Positions 25,978 to 37,670 are shown, numbered from the stretch's first letter. The stretch is 64,000 nucleotides of DNA from Acinetobacter cumulans (GCF_003024525.3 NZ_CP035934.2:992001-1056000), one strand, 5' to 3'. Made by a program: numbers and translations. Notes: generated from the sequence alone by a model not told the origin.

Positions 25978-27402
25978 ATGAAAAGAACAGAACTTGTCGT
26001 TGCGCTTACGCTCTGTTTTGCAAATAGCGTATATGCAGCAGATGGGCTAAATCTCTTGGACGATCAGGAGCTCTCCAAAGTCAATGGTCAAGCTTTACTG
26101 AGCATGACCGTAACCGATCCAGAATTTACCAATGTGCAAATGAAAGCAGAAAATATTGGCTTTTATAAGCTTGGTATGGATGCTGTCATGGATTTAAACA
26201 TTAATGTGAAGAGCTTAAAACTCGGCTGTGGCGGTGTAAATGGTGCAGGTGGCTGTGATATCGATATTGATAATTTAAGCCTGAGCGGGCAAAGCAATAC
26301 TGCAGATGGACGAGCATCATCTTCTGCTCAACTCACCAATCCATTTATTGAGTTTGCAGTGAAAAACCCTAAAAGTGCAGCTGCACGTGAAATTGTAGGT
26401 TTCCGTTTGAGTGCAGATAAAGTTGTGGGCTCGCTCACTACGGGGACTGAAAATAGTTCTAAACCTAATGGGATTAATAGTTTATCTGGTTATATGAAAG
26501 TACAGTCAGACAGCAGTGGCACCATTAAAGGCTTAGCCAGCACTGCAGGCACACGATACAATTTATATGGCTCAAATCAATACGGCAATCTTTCTGTTAA
26601 TGGCCGATTACAAGCCTTAGGTTTAGGCGGAATTGCAGAAGTTGCATTTACCACCACGGCGGGTGGTTTTAATATTCCAGATATCAATAACAACCCATTT
26701 ACCACGCCCGCAATCGTGGTGAATGGTACACGTATGAAATCCGTCACACTGGTATCTCGGGTAAATGTACCTGATATTTTGTTGGGCGATGATAAGAGTG
26801 GTTATGCGCCTGAAGGTAAAGTTAATTACGACCCAACCACTGGATACCCAACAGGTGTTACTGCTTTGGGCGGAAAGGTAACAGCAACCGTGACCAGTTG
26901 TAATTTATTGGCTTGTTTATTGGCACCAACAAACTCTAAGTTTGAAAATGTATATATGAACGGAAAAATTACCGGCGTAACTGCGGATTTAACATTGAAT
27001 CAGTCTTTGGGCTTAATTCATAATTTACCGATCAACTCCGCCGTATCCCTAAGTTTGCAAAAGCAAGCGGTCAAATGGTTGGGCACCAATGATGATGATA
27101 TTGCACAAAAAGGTTGGTGGTTGTCTGCAAAAGATCCAGTCAATATTGGTGAAGTAATCCCACAAGATTTGATTAATATTGATCAACTGTTCCCACAAAT
27201 TGGTACGGCCGTCAGTGATTATTTACAAAAGAATCCTGCCAAAACCAATGATTTGGGGGGCTTGTTAAAGCTAGGTGCATTAACTGCCAATATTGGTAAT
27301 ATTGATTTGAGTAACACGCCATTGAAATTAAATGTTGAAAACTTAATTTTAAAAGGCCAAAGCTTTGCATCTAACTGCTATGGTGGTTTGAAATTCTGCT
27401 AA
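25978..27402 (+). CDS. Exported protein of unknown function, DUF6160/FilA-like N-terminus
   Basis: A 474-residue protein with a signal peptide (about residues 1-20, cleavage near VYA/ADG). The mature N-terminus GLNLLDDQELSKVNGQALLS is a short motif of a group of exported Acinetobacter and Pseudomonas proteins (the FilA/DUF6160-like group), so a surface or pilus-related role is possible but not shown. The body is beta-rich, with Asn/Gly/Ser-rich strands, and has cysteine pairs at LGCGGVNGAGGC and at CNLLAC, plus a C-terminal pair (NCYGGLKFC). It stands alone between two terminators. Confidence 0.6.
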   Translation: MKRTELVVALTLCFANSVYAADGLNLLDDQELSKVNGQALLSMTVTDPEFTNVQMKAENIGFYKLGMDAVMDLNINVKSLKLGCGGVNGAGGCDIDIDNLSLSGQSNTADGRASSSAQLTNPFIEFAVKNPKSAAAREIVGFRLSADKVVGSLTTGTENSSKPNGINSLSGYMKVQSDSSGTIKGLASTAGTRYNLYGSNQYGNLSVNGRLQALGLGGIAEVAFTTTAGGFNIPDINNNPFTTPAIVVNGTRMKSVTLVSRVNVPDILLGDDKSGYAPEGKVNYDPTTGYPTGVTALGGKVTATVTSCNLLACLLAPTNSKFENVYMNGKITGVTADLTLNQSLGLIHNLPINSAVSLSLQKQAVKWLGTNDDDIAQKGWWLSAKDPVNIGEVIPQDLINIDQLFPQIGTAVSDYLQKNPAKTNDLGGLLKLGALTANIGNIDLSNTPLKLNVENLILKGQSFASNCYGGLKFC

Positions 27403-27440
27403 TCCAACACATTGAACAGGTTTAGTTAAAGCATATAAGT

Positions 27441-27469
27441 AAAAAACCTCCGCATTAGGAGGTTTTTTT
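27441..27469. terminator. Bidirectional intrinsic terminator
   Basis: AAAAAACCTCC and GGAGGTTTTTTT arms between the convergent exported-protein gene and smpB. Confidence 0.85.
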
Positions 27470-27488
27470 ACAGATAAAAAATAAATTT

Positions 27489-27968
27489 TTATTTGTGCAT
27501 AATGCGGGCTTTGTCACGTTGCCAGTCACGGTCTTTTTCAGTTGCACGTTTATCGTGCAATTGCTTACCTTTTACTAAGGCAATTTCCAGCTTGGCATTT
27601 GGACCTTTCCAATAACATGCCAGTGGTACACATGAATAACCTTTTTGATTAATCGCGCCCATGAGTTTTTCAATTTCACGGCGGTTGAGTAAAAGCTTAC
27701 GTGTACGCGTTGCTTCAGGTACAACATGCGTAGAAGCACTGAGTAGGGGCTGAATCTGCGCGCCAAATAGAAAAGCTTCGCCATTTTTAAAAGTAATATA
27801 ACTTTCAACAATGGTCATACGGCCTGCACGCATTGATTTGACTTCCCAACCTTGTAAAGAAAGTCCTGCTTCAAATTTTTCTTCAATAAAATAATCGTGG
27901 CGTGCACGCTTGTTGAGTGCAATAGTGCCGCCGTTATTTTTTTTAACTACAATACTTGCTTTCGCCAT
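27489..27968 (-). CDS. smpB: SsrA-binding protein SmpB
   Basis: A 159-residue tmRNA partner for rescue of ribosomes stalled on mRNAs without stop codons. Signatures are [39 protein letters not shown], and the basic tail [20 protein letters not shown] that occupies the empty mRNA channel. It is monocistronic, divergent from coaD. Confidence 0.98.
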   Translation of the reverse strand: MAKASIVVKKNNGGTIALNKRARHDYFIEEKFEAGLSLQGWEVKSMRAGRMTIVESYITFKNGEAFLFGAQIQPLLSASTHVVPEATRTRKLLLNRREIEKLMGAINQKGYSCVPLACYWKGPNAKLEIALVKGKQLHDKRATEKDRDWQRDKARIMHK

Positions 27969-28089
27969 AATCTGATACTTCCAAACTTAAGACTATTGTA
28001 CCCGAACTTACATAGATATGAAGTTTTTAAATGATGGAGTTTCTTCACCCAAAAACAAGATTTTGCTAAAATATAGTCCTACAAAATAA

Positions 28090-28861
<772 letters not shown>

Positions 28862-28871
28862 TTCAAATTTT

Positions 28872-28880
28872 TGCTAAGAT
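28872..28880 (+). promoter_or_regulatory. rnpB promoter, extended -10
   Basis: TGCTAAGAT (extended -10 with TGn) is followed by GCGCCTC and then the first rnpB base at 28888, at the correct 7-nt distance. The -35 region is weak and lies in the last ferredoxin codons. Confidence 0.6.
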
Positions 28881-28887
28881 GCGCCTC

Positions 28888-29262
<375 letters not shown>

Positions 29263-29294
29263 ACAAATTTTGATCAATTAAGCGCATTAGGTAC

Positions 29295-29323
29295 TTGACG
29301 TACCGTGGATAAAACCACATAAT
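29295..29323 (+). promoter_or_regulatory. tRNA-Met promoter with GC-rich discriminator
   Basis: TTGACG (29295-29300), 17-bp spacer, CATAAT (29318-29323), then GCGCGCA. A GC-rich discriminator is typical of stringently controlled stable-RNA promoters. Confidence 0.75.
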
Positions 29324-29338
29324 GCGCGCACAGTTTAA

Positions 29339-29415
29339 GGCTATGTAGCTCAGTTGGTTAGAGCACCGCACTCATAATGCGGGGGTCACAAGTTCAAGTC
29401 TCGTCATAGCCACCA
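29339..29415 (+). tRNA. tRNA-Met (CAT), elongator type
   Basis: A 77-nt gene with acceptor GGCTATG/CATAGCC, D-loop AGCTCAGTTGGTTAGAGC, anticodon CAT in CTCATAA and encoded CCA. The sequence follows the E. coli elongator methionine tRNA rather than the initiator or the Ile2 tRNA that also carries CAT. Confidence 0.93.
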
Positions 29416-29422
29416 TATTCTG

Positions 29423-29453
29423 AAAAAACCCGCTCCGATTGAGCGGGTTTTTT
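29423..29453 (+). terminator. tRNA-Met terminator
   Basis: AAAAACCCGCTC and GAGCGGGTTTTT arms, then more Ts. Confidence 0.9.
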
Positions 29454-29479
29454 TATCTAAGGTAAATATTTTTTAATTA

Positions 29480-29507
29480 AAAAAAGCACCTAAATTTCAG
29501 GTGCTTT
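29480..29507 (-). terminator. Terminator of the P-loop ATPase gene
   Basis: On the minus strand, AAAGCACCT and AGGTGCTTT arms are followed by a T run, 12 bp after the stop codon. Confidence 0.8.
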
Positions 29508-29518
29508 AACTAGATTTA

Positions 29519-30958
29519 TTAACTACGTAGTCCTAAGTATTCCCAATAAGAAATATGTATTGACCAAGTGAAATCATTATTTCTATTCATCTGGGTATTA
29601 AATAGATCAGGATCATCATTATATGAGGTAAAGTTATTTTCATCTTTTCGAGAAATTAAACCTATTTTATAAGCAAAATTTCCTAGGTCATGTGCATCTT
29701 TGTAATCTAAACCATCAATTTTACCTATTTGTTCAGGTGAACGTCCTCTTATGAAATAACTCTCAATAGCAAAAATTAGTTCGTTATAATTATATTCTTT
29801 TTTATGGCCTCTAAAGCTATCAATGAATTTATCTAACTCTTTAAATTGATGCTTGTGCTCTTTAATTAGATCAGATTTTCTTTTTTCACCGAATGTGTGC
29901 AAAATTTGATTGATATGCTCTAAGCTTACTTTTTGCTTACGTGGGTTTTCGGCGGCTTTTTCTAATGCCATTCGACATACTTGATTTAGCCATCTTGGTC
30001 TCTTATTTGAAAAAGATTGGATAGCAAAAAATATAGATTGTTCTTTGTTTTGCCAAGTAATAGGAGATTCAAAGACAACTTTAATTAAATCATGATATTG
30101 ATTTTCATAATTATATTTTGCTTCTTTTGATGTTGGATATTTCCTATTTATATAGGCTAATATTTGTTTTGATAAAATGTCTCTTATTTGTCTAGATGAC
30201 CAACTTATTTCTGTAATGTACTGTTCCCATTTATCTAAATCCTCTAATGTTCTGAGATTGGACCATACATCAGATCTAATTGTTGATCTTATAAAAAGAC
30301 CGTTCATTTCATTGGAAAGTGATCTAATAGCACTGAAGAATGCGCCAACACGTGCTTGATTGAGAGCGTCATCTAGATATTTTGCATCGATATCATCTAT
30401 AAGAAACCAAATTTCAATATTTTGATTTTCTTCTTGGAATCTATTGAGCAATGTAATTGGATCAACTTTATTAGTAATTTTTTTTTCGGGTAATAAAGGG
30501 ATCTTTAGTGTAAGTCGATCGATCAAAGCACTTAGTAAATTTCTGCCCTTGAGACCATTTAGTTCGGATGCTTCAACTAAAGATATATCTGTATCATTCA
30601 GTGCAATAGAAATTTTAGAACCAATTTCAATATTTATTCTTTGGCAAATTACTTGTTTCCAGTAATTTTCGAGATAAGCTTGGTCAGTACTATGGAAATT
30701 CCCAAGACCTAATAAATTATTTCCTGTTTCCCTAATTACAAACTTTTTATTATTATCTAAAAGTTTTTGGTGAAAGACTGATAATAAAGCAGATTTTCCC
30801 ATACCCTTTTTAGCGCTAACTACACTAATTTTCTTGTCAAAATTAAAAAATTTGGAAAATTTAGGATTCTCTACGAAATAGCTTTCGAGAACGTTAATAT
30901 CCTCATCTTCGCCAGCCTCATTACCAAAAATTTCATCATTTAAATTTATTCTAAGCAT
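29519..30958 (-). CDS. P-loop ATPase, Sll1717-like family, possible defence gene
   Basis: A 479-residue ATPase. Walker A is KKGMGKSAL (residues 50-58). Walker B is IWFLIDDID (183-191). A conserved arginine segment FIRSTIRSDVW (222-232) and a basic RPRWLNQVCRMALEKA helix (320-335) follow, as in STAND/ORC-like AAA+ proteins. The C-terminal region (about 388-450) looks like a winged helix ending in YKIGLISRKDE. The layout matches P-loop ATPases named after Sll1717; this is recall, not alignment. No effector domain or toxin motif is seen. The gene is much more AT-rich than its neighbours (about 30 percent GC by eye) and sits directly behind tRNA-Met, pointing to transfer. Its role is unknown. Confidence 0.6.
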   Translation of the reverse strand: MLRINLNDEIFGNEAGEDEDINVLESYFVENPKFSKFFNFDKKISVVSAKKGMGKSALLSVFHQKLLDNNKKFVIRETGNNLLGLGNFHSTDQAYLENYWKQVICQRINIEIGSKISIALNDTDISLVEASELNGLKGRNLLSALIDRLTLKIPLLPEKKITNKVDPITLLNRFQEENQNIEIWFLIDDIDAKYLDDALNQARVGAFFSAIRSLSNEMNGLFIRSTIRSDVWSNLRTLEDLDKWEQYITEISWSSRQIRDILSKQILAYINRKYPTSKEAKYNYENQYHDLIKVVFESPITWQNKEQSIFFAIQSFSNKRPRWLNQVCRMALEKAAENPRKQKVSLEHINQILHTFGEKRKSDLIKEHKHQFKELDKFIDSFRGHKKEYNYNELIFAIESYFIRGRSPEQIGKIDGLDYKDAHDLGNFAYKIGLISRKDENNFTSYNDDPDLFNTQMNRNNDFTWSIHISYWEYLGLRS

Positions 30959-30990
30959 TTAAAAATTTTCAAAAATATAGTTGGATGAAT

Positions 30991-31605
30991 TTACAGTATA
31001 TTAAAAAGCCTTTCAATATCATTACTTTGAAAATCATCCCGCATCTTTAAAAACTGCTTTTCATCTAAGTCATAGAGTCTTAGAGAAAGCAGTTTTTCTA
31101 TATCTTCTTCGGAGAAGCGGTATTTAATAATTTTTGCAGGTACACCGCCTACGACTGCATAAGGTGGCACATCTTTGGTTACGACTGTACCTGTGGCGAC
31201 TACAGCACCTTCGCCAAGCGTCACACCTTGCATAATCATGGCACGAGAGCCAATCCAGCAACCATCACCAATAATGGTATCGCCTGCAGGTACAAAACTG
31301 CGCGTATCGAATGGAAAAGCTGAAATCCAGTCCGTACGGTGCAATTGATTGCCACCCATCATAATCACGCACTCTGCGCCAAAACAGACAAAATTACCGA
31401 TATGTAGCTGATCAATTGGTTTATCTACAGTTGAAGGCTTGTCATGCAAATAACGCACGACACAGCGCTCAAAGCCCTGATCCCAGTAAGCTGAGTAATA
31501 GCTATAATTGCCCTTAATATGAATATTGGGGTTTTTAACTGTTTTAGAGATAAACTCAAATTCACACCAATGATTCACAGGAGAATTAATCAATTTTTCA
31601 GACAT
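30991..31605 (-). CDS. CatB-like xenobiotic O-acetyltransferase (hexapeptide repeat)
   Basis: A 204-residue left-handed beta-helix acyltransferase. It shows [20 protein letters not shown], the active-site [11 protein letters not shown] segment with its conserved histidine, and [20 protein letters not shown] followed by [20 protein letters not shown]. This is the pattern of the XAT/CatB and Vat group, which acetylates chloramphenicol, streptogramins or sugars. Substrate is not deducible, and chromosomal copies need not give resistance. TTG at 31626 opens the frame; ATG at 31605 (MSEKLINSP) is chosen. Neither start has a good ribosome site. Confidence 0.85.
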   Translation of the reverse strand: MSEKLINSPVNHWCEFEFISKTVKNPNIHIKGNYSYYSAYWDQGFERCVVRYLHDKPSTVDKPIDQLHIGNFVCFGAECVIMMGGNQLHRTDWISAFPFDTRSFVPAGDTIIGDGCWIGSRAMIMQGVTLGEGAVVATGTVVTKDVPPYAVVGGVPAKIIKYRFSEEDIEKLLSLRLYDLDEKQFLKMRDDFQSNDIERLFNIL

Positions 31606-31661
31606 ACAATTTAAAAAGCTAAACAAGTGCAGTGCTATTTTATATCACTGGGTGCAAAAGT

Positions 31662-32534
31662 CTAAATAAACTGTAAACGGATTAAATGTGCTGCATCTGT
31701 ATGACGTATTCCATTCTTACGCCATGCTAGATAATGCTCTGTAATATCTTTTCCAGTTAAATCTTCTACAACAAGATAGCCCAAATCCCGCATTAAGTCG
31801 TGCAGTTGTTGTGTATTAAAAAAACCAATGATTGGTTCATTGAGTAAGTGTGTCACTTGACTGAGTAACATGGTGCCAAGGCGTTCAATACCCTGTAAAT
31901 TTTGATATGGCACCGAATAATCAAACACAAGTTCACTGTCAATGGCGGCGCAACTTGCCAGATCTTTTAAAGTACTGAGTGTTGTTTCTGGTTTGAGATA
32001 ATGTGTTGTGCCTAGCCAAGAAAAATGTGCAATTTGATTGGCATCGTAGCTACTTTTTCCAAGTGCCTCACTGAGTTTTTCTTGTTCAAAATTAATGGGC
32101 ACAAATGCGACATTCTCTGGAATTTTTCCATGTTCGCTTAAAATTTTAATTTTTAGTGCTTGAGTATCTGGATGATCAACTTCGTAAATTTTGACATCAG
32201 GGTATTTGGCTGCAGCACGTAAAGCAAAAGAATCTAGGCCAGCGCCAATCATCACATATTGCTTTACGCCACGATCGAGCGCTTCGTATAGCCAGTCCTC
32301 ACTATAAGCCGAACGTAATGCAACTTGTGTGACCAGCAAATCCCATGCGTGTCGTACGGGCGACGTTTTTAATAGTCGCATGAGCGCCTTATTTGAAAGT
32401 ATAAATCGCCATGCGGGACTGGTCATGTTGATAGCATAAGCATCATGAAATAACGGTGGCTGATTGCTAAGGTTGTCGTAAGCGCGAATAGCGGCTGCTG
32501 CTTGAGCGGTATTGCTGGCACGTCCATTTTTCAT
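31662..32534 (-). CDS. Class I SAM-dependent methyltransferase, TIGR00027/LCMT-like
   Basis: A 290-residue protein with the leucine carboxymethyltransferase-like pattern: MIGAGLDSFALRAAAKYPDV (SAM-binding motif I), YEVDHPDTQALK (motif II) and FSWLGTTHYLKPETTLSTL. The group often methylates small acids or polyketides, but the substrate is unknown. The frame begins at 32552; ATG at 32534 (MKNGRASNT) is the family-like start. It lies 57 bp upstream of the acetyltransferase on the same strand, and the two may be one transcript. Confidence 0.8.
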   Translation of the reverse strand: MKNGRASNTAQAAAAIRAYDNLSNQPPLFHDAYAINMTSPAWRFILSNKALMRLLKTSPVRHAWDLLVTQVALRSAYSEDWLYEALDRGVKQYVMIGAGLDSFALRAAAKYPDVKIYEVDHPDTQALKIKILSEHGKIPENVAFVPINFEQEKLSEALGKSSYDANQIAHFSWLGTTHYLKPETTLSTLKDLASCAAIDSELVFDYSVPYQNLQGIERLGTMLLSQVTHLLNEPIIGFFNTQQLHDLMRDLGYLVVEDLTGKDITEHYLAWRKNGIRHTDAAHLIRLQFI

Positions 32535-32668
32535 AATGCATGCACACTTCAATTATTTTAATTTGATGTGATTACACTAATAGAATGCGCAAAATTTGCA
32601 ATGACAATAATGATTTAAACGTTTGAATGTTGTTGCAAGTTGGCAAGTAAGTATTTTCAAATGGCAAT

Positions 32669-32693
32669 AAAAAACCCCTCTAAAGAGGGGCTT
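32669..32693 (-). terminator. greA terminator
   Basis: CCCCTC-TAAA-GAGGGG with a minus-strand T run. Confidence 0.8.
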
Positions 32694-32712
32694 CAATGGT
32701 GAATCATTTCAA

Positions 32713-33192
32713 TTAAGAAAGGTATTCAACTTTAACAACTTCATATTCAACTTCACCATTTGGTGTTTGAATTTTTGCTTCGTCGCCTTCATTTTTACCC
32801 AAAAGACCACGTGCAATCGGTGAGTTCACAGAGATTTTATTAATTTTAAAATCAGCTTCGTCATCACCAACAATACGGTAAGTTTTTTGTTCTTCAGTGT
32901 CTAGGTTTTCAATCGTCACTGTTACACCAAATACGACACGACCGTTTTGCTCAAGGTCTTTTACATCAACAACTTGGCATGCACCTAGTTTGCCTTCGAT
33001 GTCTTGAATACGACCTTCACAGAAACCTTGTTGCTCACGGGCTGCATGATATTCTGCATTTTCTTTTAAGTCACCGTGTTCGCGTGCTTCAGCAATAGAA
33101 GCAGTAATACGTGGGCGATCCACAGTTTTAAGTTGGTGTAATTCTTTCTCTAAGGCAATTTTGCCTTCAGGAGTCATAGGATAACGTTGCAT
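32713..33192 (-). CDS. greA: Transcription elongation factor GreA
   Basis: A 159-residue factor that stimulates RNA cleavage by backtracked RNA polymerase. The N-terminal coiled coil ([20 protein letters not shown] and then [20 protein letters not shown]) carries the acidic tip residues that enter the secondary channel. The C-terminal FKBP-like domain follows ([20 protein letters not shown]). It follows carB, an order common in Pseudomonas and Acinetobacter. Confidence 0.98.
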   Translation of the reverse strand: MQRYPMTPEGKIALEKELHQLKTVDRPRITASIAEAREHGDLKENAEYHAAREQQGFCEGRIQDIEGKLGACQVVDVKDLEQNGRVVFGVTVTIENLDTEEQKTYRIVGDDEADFKINKISVNSPIARGLLGKNEGDEAKIQTPNGEVEYEVVKVEYLS

Positions 33193-33236
33193 GGTTGTCC
33201 CTCAAAAAATTGTCAAAAAGACAAAGTATATAAATG

Positions 33237-33270
33237 AAAAAAGCCCGCCACCAAGAAGGTGACGGGACTT
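33237..33270 (-). terminator. Hairpin between carB and greA
   Basis: On the minus strand CCCGTCACC and GGTGGCGGG pair fully with one G-T wobble and are followed by a T run. It should end carAB transcripts, so greA probably has separate expression. Confidence 0.75.
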
Positions 33271-33283
33271 CTCGGTAGCTTAA

Positions 33284-36200
33284 TTAACCTTTGGTAAGGT
33301 CTTGCAAGCGGTATACATCCATTGGCAATTTAATTGCTAGGGCTTGGCATACAGCATCTGCACCGTTTAATGTAGTGGTGTTGTACACTTTACCTTGGAG
33401 TGCTGAACGGCGGATAGAGAATGAATCCTCTTGTGCCTTTTTACCTTCAGTCGTGTTGATCACAAGGTGGATTTCGCCGTTTTTAATACGGTCCACAATG
33501 TTAGGACGACCTTCAGTGACTTTATTCACGCGCTCACATTCAAGACCAGCTTCACTGATAACGTTAAATGTACCATCAGTCGCAAGAATCTTGAAGCCTA
33601 AATCAATAAGTTGTTTCGCAATGCCTGCAGCACGTGGCTTGTCTGAATCACGCACTGAAATAAATGCATGTTTCACTTCACCTTCAGTTGGTAGGCCAGG
33701 TAAACGTTCGTTTGCACCTAAAACAGCTTTGTAGAATGCTTCACCAAATGTTTTACCCACACCCATTACTTCACCTGTAGATTTCATCTCAGGTCCAAGA
33801 ATTGGGTCAACGCCAGGGAACTTGTTGAATGGGAACACTGCTTCTTTTACAGAGAAGTGCTCAGGGATAATCTCTGCAGTGAATCCTTGAGATTCTAGAG
33901 ATTGACCTGCCATACAACGTGCAGCCACTTTCGCTAAAGATTCGCCGATGCACTTAGATACGAATGGAACAGTACGTGATGCACGTGGGTTCACTTCTAA
34001 GATGTAAACGTCATTACCTTTAACAGCAAACTGTACGTTCATCAAACCAATTACGCCAAGCTCTTTCGCCATTGCAATTGTTTGACGGCGCATTTCGTCC
34101 TGTACTTCTTTAGATAAAGAGTAAGGAGGGATAGAACATGCAGAGTCACCAGAGTGAATACCAGCTTGTTCGATGTGCTGCATGATACCGCCGATCACAA
34201 CGTCTTTACCGTCAGATACGCAGTCTACGTCAACTTCGATTGCGTCATCTAGGAAACGGTCAAGAAGTACTGGCGCTTCGTTTGATGCTTGAACCGCGTC
34301 ACGTAAGTAGCGTTTTAATTCTTCGTCGTTGTAAACGATTTCCATTGCACGACCACCCAATACATAAGAAGGGCGTACTACAAGTGGATAACCAACTTTC
34401 GCAGCTTCAGCCATACCTTCTTCAGCAGATTTTACGATGCTGTTGTTTGGTTGGCGAAGTTGTAGACGTTGAATCATTTGTTGGAAACGTTCACGGTCTT
34501 CTGCACGGTCAATCGCGTCAGGTGAGGTACCAATAATTGGCGCACCAGCTTCTTCCAAAGCACGAGCCAATTTTAAAGGTGTTTGACCACCGTACTGTAC
34601 GATAATGCCTTTAGGCTTCTCGATACGCACGATTTCAAGTACATCTTCAAGTGTAATTGGTTCGAAGTACAAACGATCTGATGTGTCGTAATCTGTAGAA
34701 ACAGTTTCAGGGTTACAGTTCACCATGATTGTTTCATAGCCGTCATCACGCATAGCAAGCGCTGCGTGTACACAGCAGTAATCGAATTCGATACCTTGAC
34801 CAATACGGTTAGGACCGCCACCAATTACCATGATCTTGTCACGAGTTGAAGGATTTGCTTCACATTCTTCATCGTAAGTTGAGTACATGTAAGCTGTGTC
34901 AGATTCGAATTCTGCAGCACATGTATCCACACGTTTGTAAACTGGCGTTACGCCCAAGTTCCAACGGTGTTTACGGAATTGTTTTTGTGAAATGCCCATC
35001 AAGTTCGCAATGCGAAGATCTGATAAACCTTTACGTTTGAATGAACGGATGTTGTCCGCGTTCAAATCACCAAAACCTAAAGTTTTGATTTGGTTTTCAG
35101 ATTTGATGATGTCTTCGATTTGGATTAAGAACCAACGGTCGATATTGGTTGCAGCAAATACTTCGTCTAGTGTGAAACCATGACGGAATGCATCGCCTAC
35201 ATACCAAATACGCTCAGGACCTGGAACTTTAAGCTCTTGTAAGATTTTCTCACGCGCGCCCTCAGAACCCACTTCGATTTTTTCGTCAAAACCACAAGCG
35301 CCAACTTCAAGACCACGAAGGGCTTTTTGTACAGACTCTTGGAAGTTACGACCAATCGCCATCACTTCACCTACAGATTTCATCTGAGTTGTAAGCGTTG
35401 CGTCAGCTTGTGAGAATTTTTCGAAGTTGAAACGTGGAATCTTTGTTACAACGTAGTCGATCGCAGGTTCGAACGAAGCAGGAGTTGTACCGCCAGTGAT
35501 GTCATTTTTCAATTCATCAAGGGTATAGCCAACAGCCAATTTCGCAGCGATTTTTGCAATTGGGAAGCCAGTTGCTTTAGATGCAAGGGCAGATGAACGA
35601 GAAACACGTGGGTTCATCTCGATCACAACCATACGGCCGTCTTTCGGGTTGATACCAAACTGCACGTTAGAACCGCCAGTTTCAACACCAATTTCACGAA
35701 GTACAGCTAAAGATGCATTACGGAGTAATTGGAATTCTTTGTCTGTTAATGTTTGTGCAGGAGCAACAGTGATTGAGTCACCTGTGTGCACGCCCATTGG
35801 GTCAAAGTTTTCAATGGTACATACAATGATACAGTTGTCGTTTTTGTCACGAACAACTTCCATTTCGTATTCTTTCCAACCAATTAACGATTCATCGATC
35901 AATAATTGTTTAGTCGGAGAAAGATCGAAACCGCGTTCACAGATTTCAATGAACTCTTCACGGTTGTAAGCGATACCACCACCTGAACCACCCATCGTGA
36001 ATGATGGACGGATAATTACAGGGAAGCCGAAACGTGCTTGGATTTCCAAAGCGTGTTCCATGCTTTCTGCAACGTCAGCACGTGGGCATTCCAAACCGAT
36101 TTTGCGCATTGCGATATCGAAAAGTTTACGGTCTTCCGCTTTTTCGATTGCTTCTTTGGTCGCGCCAATCAATTCAACATTGTATTTTTCTAAAATACCG

Positions 36201-36514
36201 TGCTCATCAAGTGCAAGCGCACAGTTCAATGCAGTTTGACCACCCATTGTAGGAAGAACAGCATCTGGGCGTTCTTTCTCAATGATTGCAGCTACAGTTT
36301 GCCAAGTGATTGGCTCGATGTAAGTGGCGTCTGCCATAGCAGGGTCAGTCATAATCGTAGCAGGGTTCGAGTTTACAAGAATAACTCGGTAACCTTCTTC
36401 ACGAAGCGCTTTACACGCTTGAGCACCTGAGTAGTCAAACTCACATGCCTGACCGATGACAATCGGACCAGCACCAATAATTAAGATGCTTTTAATGTCA
36501 GTACGTTTAGCCAT
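33284..36514 (-). CDS. carB: Carbamoyl-phosphate synthase large subunit CarB
   Basis: A 1076-residue enzyme that makes carbamoyl phosphate from bicarbonate, ammonia and two ATP, for arginine and pyrimidine synthesis. Two homologous ATP-grasp halves are seen. The first has [20 protein letters not shown] and [20 protein letters not shown]; the second has [20 protein letters not shown] and [22 protein letters not shown]-terminal allosteric MGS-like domain follows. It starts 13 bp after carA and forms its operon. Confidence 0.99.
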   Translation of the reverse strand: MAKRTDIKSILIIGAGPIVIGQACEFDYSGAQACKALREEGYRVILVNSNPATIMTDPAMADATYIEPITWQTVAAIIEKERPDAVLPTMGGQTALNCALALDEHGILEKYNVELIGATKEAIEKAEDRKLFDIAMRKIGLECPRADVAESMEHALEIQARFGFPVIIRPSFTMGGSGGGIAYNREEFIEICERGFDLSPTKQLLIDESLIGWKEYEMEVVRDKNDNCIIVCTIENFDPMGVHTGDSITVAPAQTLTDKEFQLLRNASLAVLREIGVETGGSNVQFGINPKDGRMVVIEMNPRVSRSSALASKATGFPIAKIAAKLAVGYTLDELKNDITGGTTPASFEPAIDYVVTKIPRFNFEKFSQADATLTTQMKSVGEVMAIGRNFQESVQKALRGLEVGACGFDEKIEVGSEGAREKILQELKVPGPERIWYVGDAFRHGFTLDEVFAATNIDRWFLIQIEDIIKSENQIKTLGFGDLNADNIRSFKRKGLSDLRIANLMGISQKQFRKHRWNLGVTPVYKRVDTCAAEFESDTAYMYSTYDEECEANPSTRDKIMVIGGGPNRIGQGIEFDYCCVHAALAMRDDGYETIMVNCNPETVSTDYDTSDRLYFEPITLEDVLEIVRIEKPKGIIVQYGGQTPLKLARALEEAGAPIIGTSPDAIDRAEDRERFQQMIQRLQLRQPNNSIVKSAEEGMAEAAKVGYPLVVRPSYVLGGRAMEIVYNDEELKRYLRDAVQASNEAPVLLDRFLDDAIEVDVDCVSDGKDVVIGGIMQHIEQAGIHSGDSACSIPPYSLSKEVQDEMRRQTIAMAKELGVIGLMNVQFAVKGNDVYILEVNPRASRTVPFVSKCIGESLAKVAARCMAGQSLESQGFTAEIIPEHFSVKEAVFPFNKFPGVDPILGPEMKSTGEVMGVGKTFGEAFYKAVLGANERLPGLPTEGEVKHAFISVRDSDKPRAAGIAKQLIDLGFKILATDGTFNVISEAGLECERVNKVTEGRPNIVDRIKNGEIHLVINTTEGKKAQEDSFSIRRSALQGKVYNTTTLNGADAVCQALAIKLPMDVYRLQDLTKG

Positions 36515-36527
36515 GATGCTTCCTTAA

Positions 36528-37670
36528 TTACTTCTTAGATGCTTCGATAAGTTCGATGAAATGATCGAACAATGGTGCGCAGTCATGTGGACCAGGGCTT
36601 GCTTCAGGGTGACCTTGGAAACTGAACGCAGGTTTGTCTGTACGATGAATCCCTTGAAGAGTTTGGTCGAACAGTGATTTGTGCGTAGCTTTAAGGTTTG
36701 CAGGAAGTGTTTCTGCATCCACTGCAAAGCCGTGGTTTTGCGAAGTAATCATCACTGTGCCAGTTTCAATGTTCTGTACAGGATGGTTGGCACCGTGGTG
36801 ACCGTGAGGCATTTTCACAGTCTTAGCACCGCTTGCAAGTGCAAGAATTTGGTGACCCAAGCAAATACCAAATACAGGTACGTTGCGAGCGTCTTCTACA
36901 ATTGTTTTTACAGCTTCAATTGCGTAGTCACATGCAGCTGGATCGCCGGGGCCGTTCGATAAGAACACGCCATCTGGATTCAACGCAAGTACGTCAGCAG
37001 CAGGAGTTTGCGCAGGCACGACAGTCAATTTACAACCGCGGTCTGCGAGCATACGCAAGATGTTGGTTTTGACACCGTAATCGTATGCAACAACATGGAA
37101 TTTAAGTTCAGGCTGAGAAAAGCCTTTGCCAAGTGTCCAAGAGCCTTCAGACCATTCAAAGCCTTCAGGGTCGCAACATTCTTTTGCGAGGTCTAAACCA
37201 TTTAAACCACCAAAAGCGCGTGCTTTTTCTAATGCTTGTTCTTCAGTGATATTTTCACCAGCAAGAATACAGCCGTTTTGCGCGCCTTTGTCACGTAAGA
37301 TACGTGTTAATCGTCGGGTATCGATATCCGCAATGGCAACAACATTATGTTCTTTTAAGTATTCACCTAATGACTGCGTAGATCGGAAGTTGCTATGCAA
37401 TAAAGGTAGGTCACGAATGATCAATCCGTTGGCCCATACTTTATGAATTCGACCTGACTCAGCGTCTTCATCATTACAACCTGTATTACCGATATGTGGG
37501 TAAGTTAGGGTTACAAGTTGTTGTGCATAACTTGGGTCAGTCAAAATTTCTTGATAGCCAGTCATGGCAGTGTTGAAAACGACTTCACCAGTCGTACTAC
37601 CCGATGCACCAATAGAAGTACCTTTAAAGATAGTTCCGTCGGCAAGGGCTAAAATTGCTGGGGTGCTCAA
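36528..37670 (-). CDS. carA: Carbamoyl-phosphate synthase small subunit CarA
   Basis: A 380-residue glutamine amidotransferase subunit that feeds ammonia to CarB. The nucleophile Cys270 is in [14 protein letters not shown] of the C-terminal class I amidotransferase domain; the N-terminal half opens with [16 protein letters not shown]. The start is TTG with AGGAG 7 nt upstream. An attenuator-like structure lies in its leader (37697-37764). Confidence 0.98.
   Translation of the reverse strand: MSTPAILALADGTIFKGTSIGASGSTTGEVVFNTAMTGYQEILTDPSYAQQLVTLTYPHIGNTGCNDEDAESGRIHKVWANGLIIRDLPLLHSNFRSTQSLGEYLKEHNVVAIADIDTRRLTRILRDKGAQNGCILAGENITEEQALEKARAFGGLNGLDLAKECCDPEGFEWSEGSWTLGKGFSQPELKFHVVAYDYGVKTNILRMLADRGCKLTVVPAQTPAADVLALNPDGVFLSNGPGDPAACDYAIEAVKTIVEDARNVPVFGICLGHQILALASGAKTVKMPHGHHGANHPVQNIETGTVMITSQNHGFAVDAETLPANLKATHKSLFDQTLQGIHRTDKPAFSFQGHPEASPGPHDCAPLFDHFIELIEASKK

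Noticed and set aside
30959..32666. Search for a duplicated tRNA-Met 3' end that would mark the far edge of an integrated element
   Set aside because: No copy of the last 20 bases of tRNA-Met was found by eye in 30.9-32.7 kb, so no attachment site is called.
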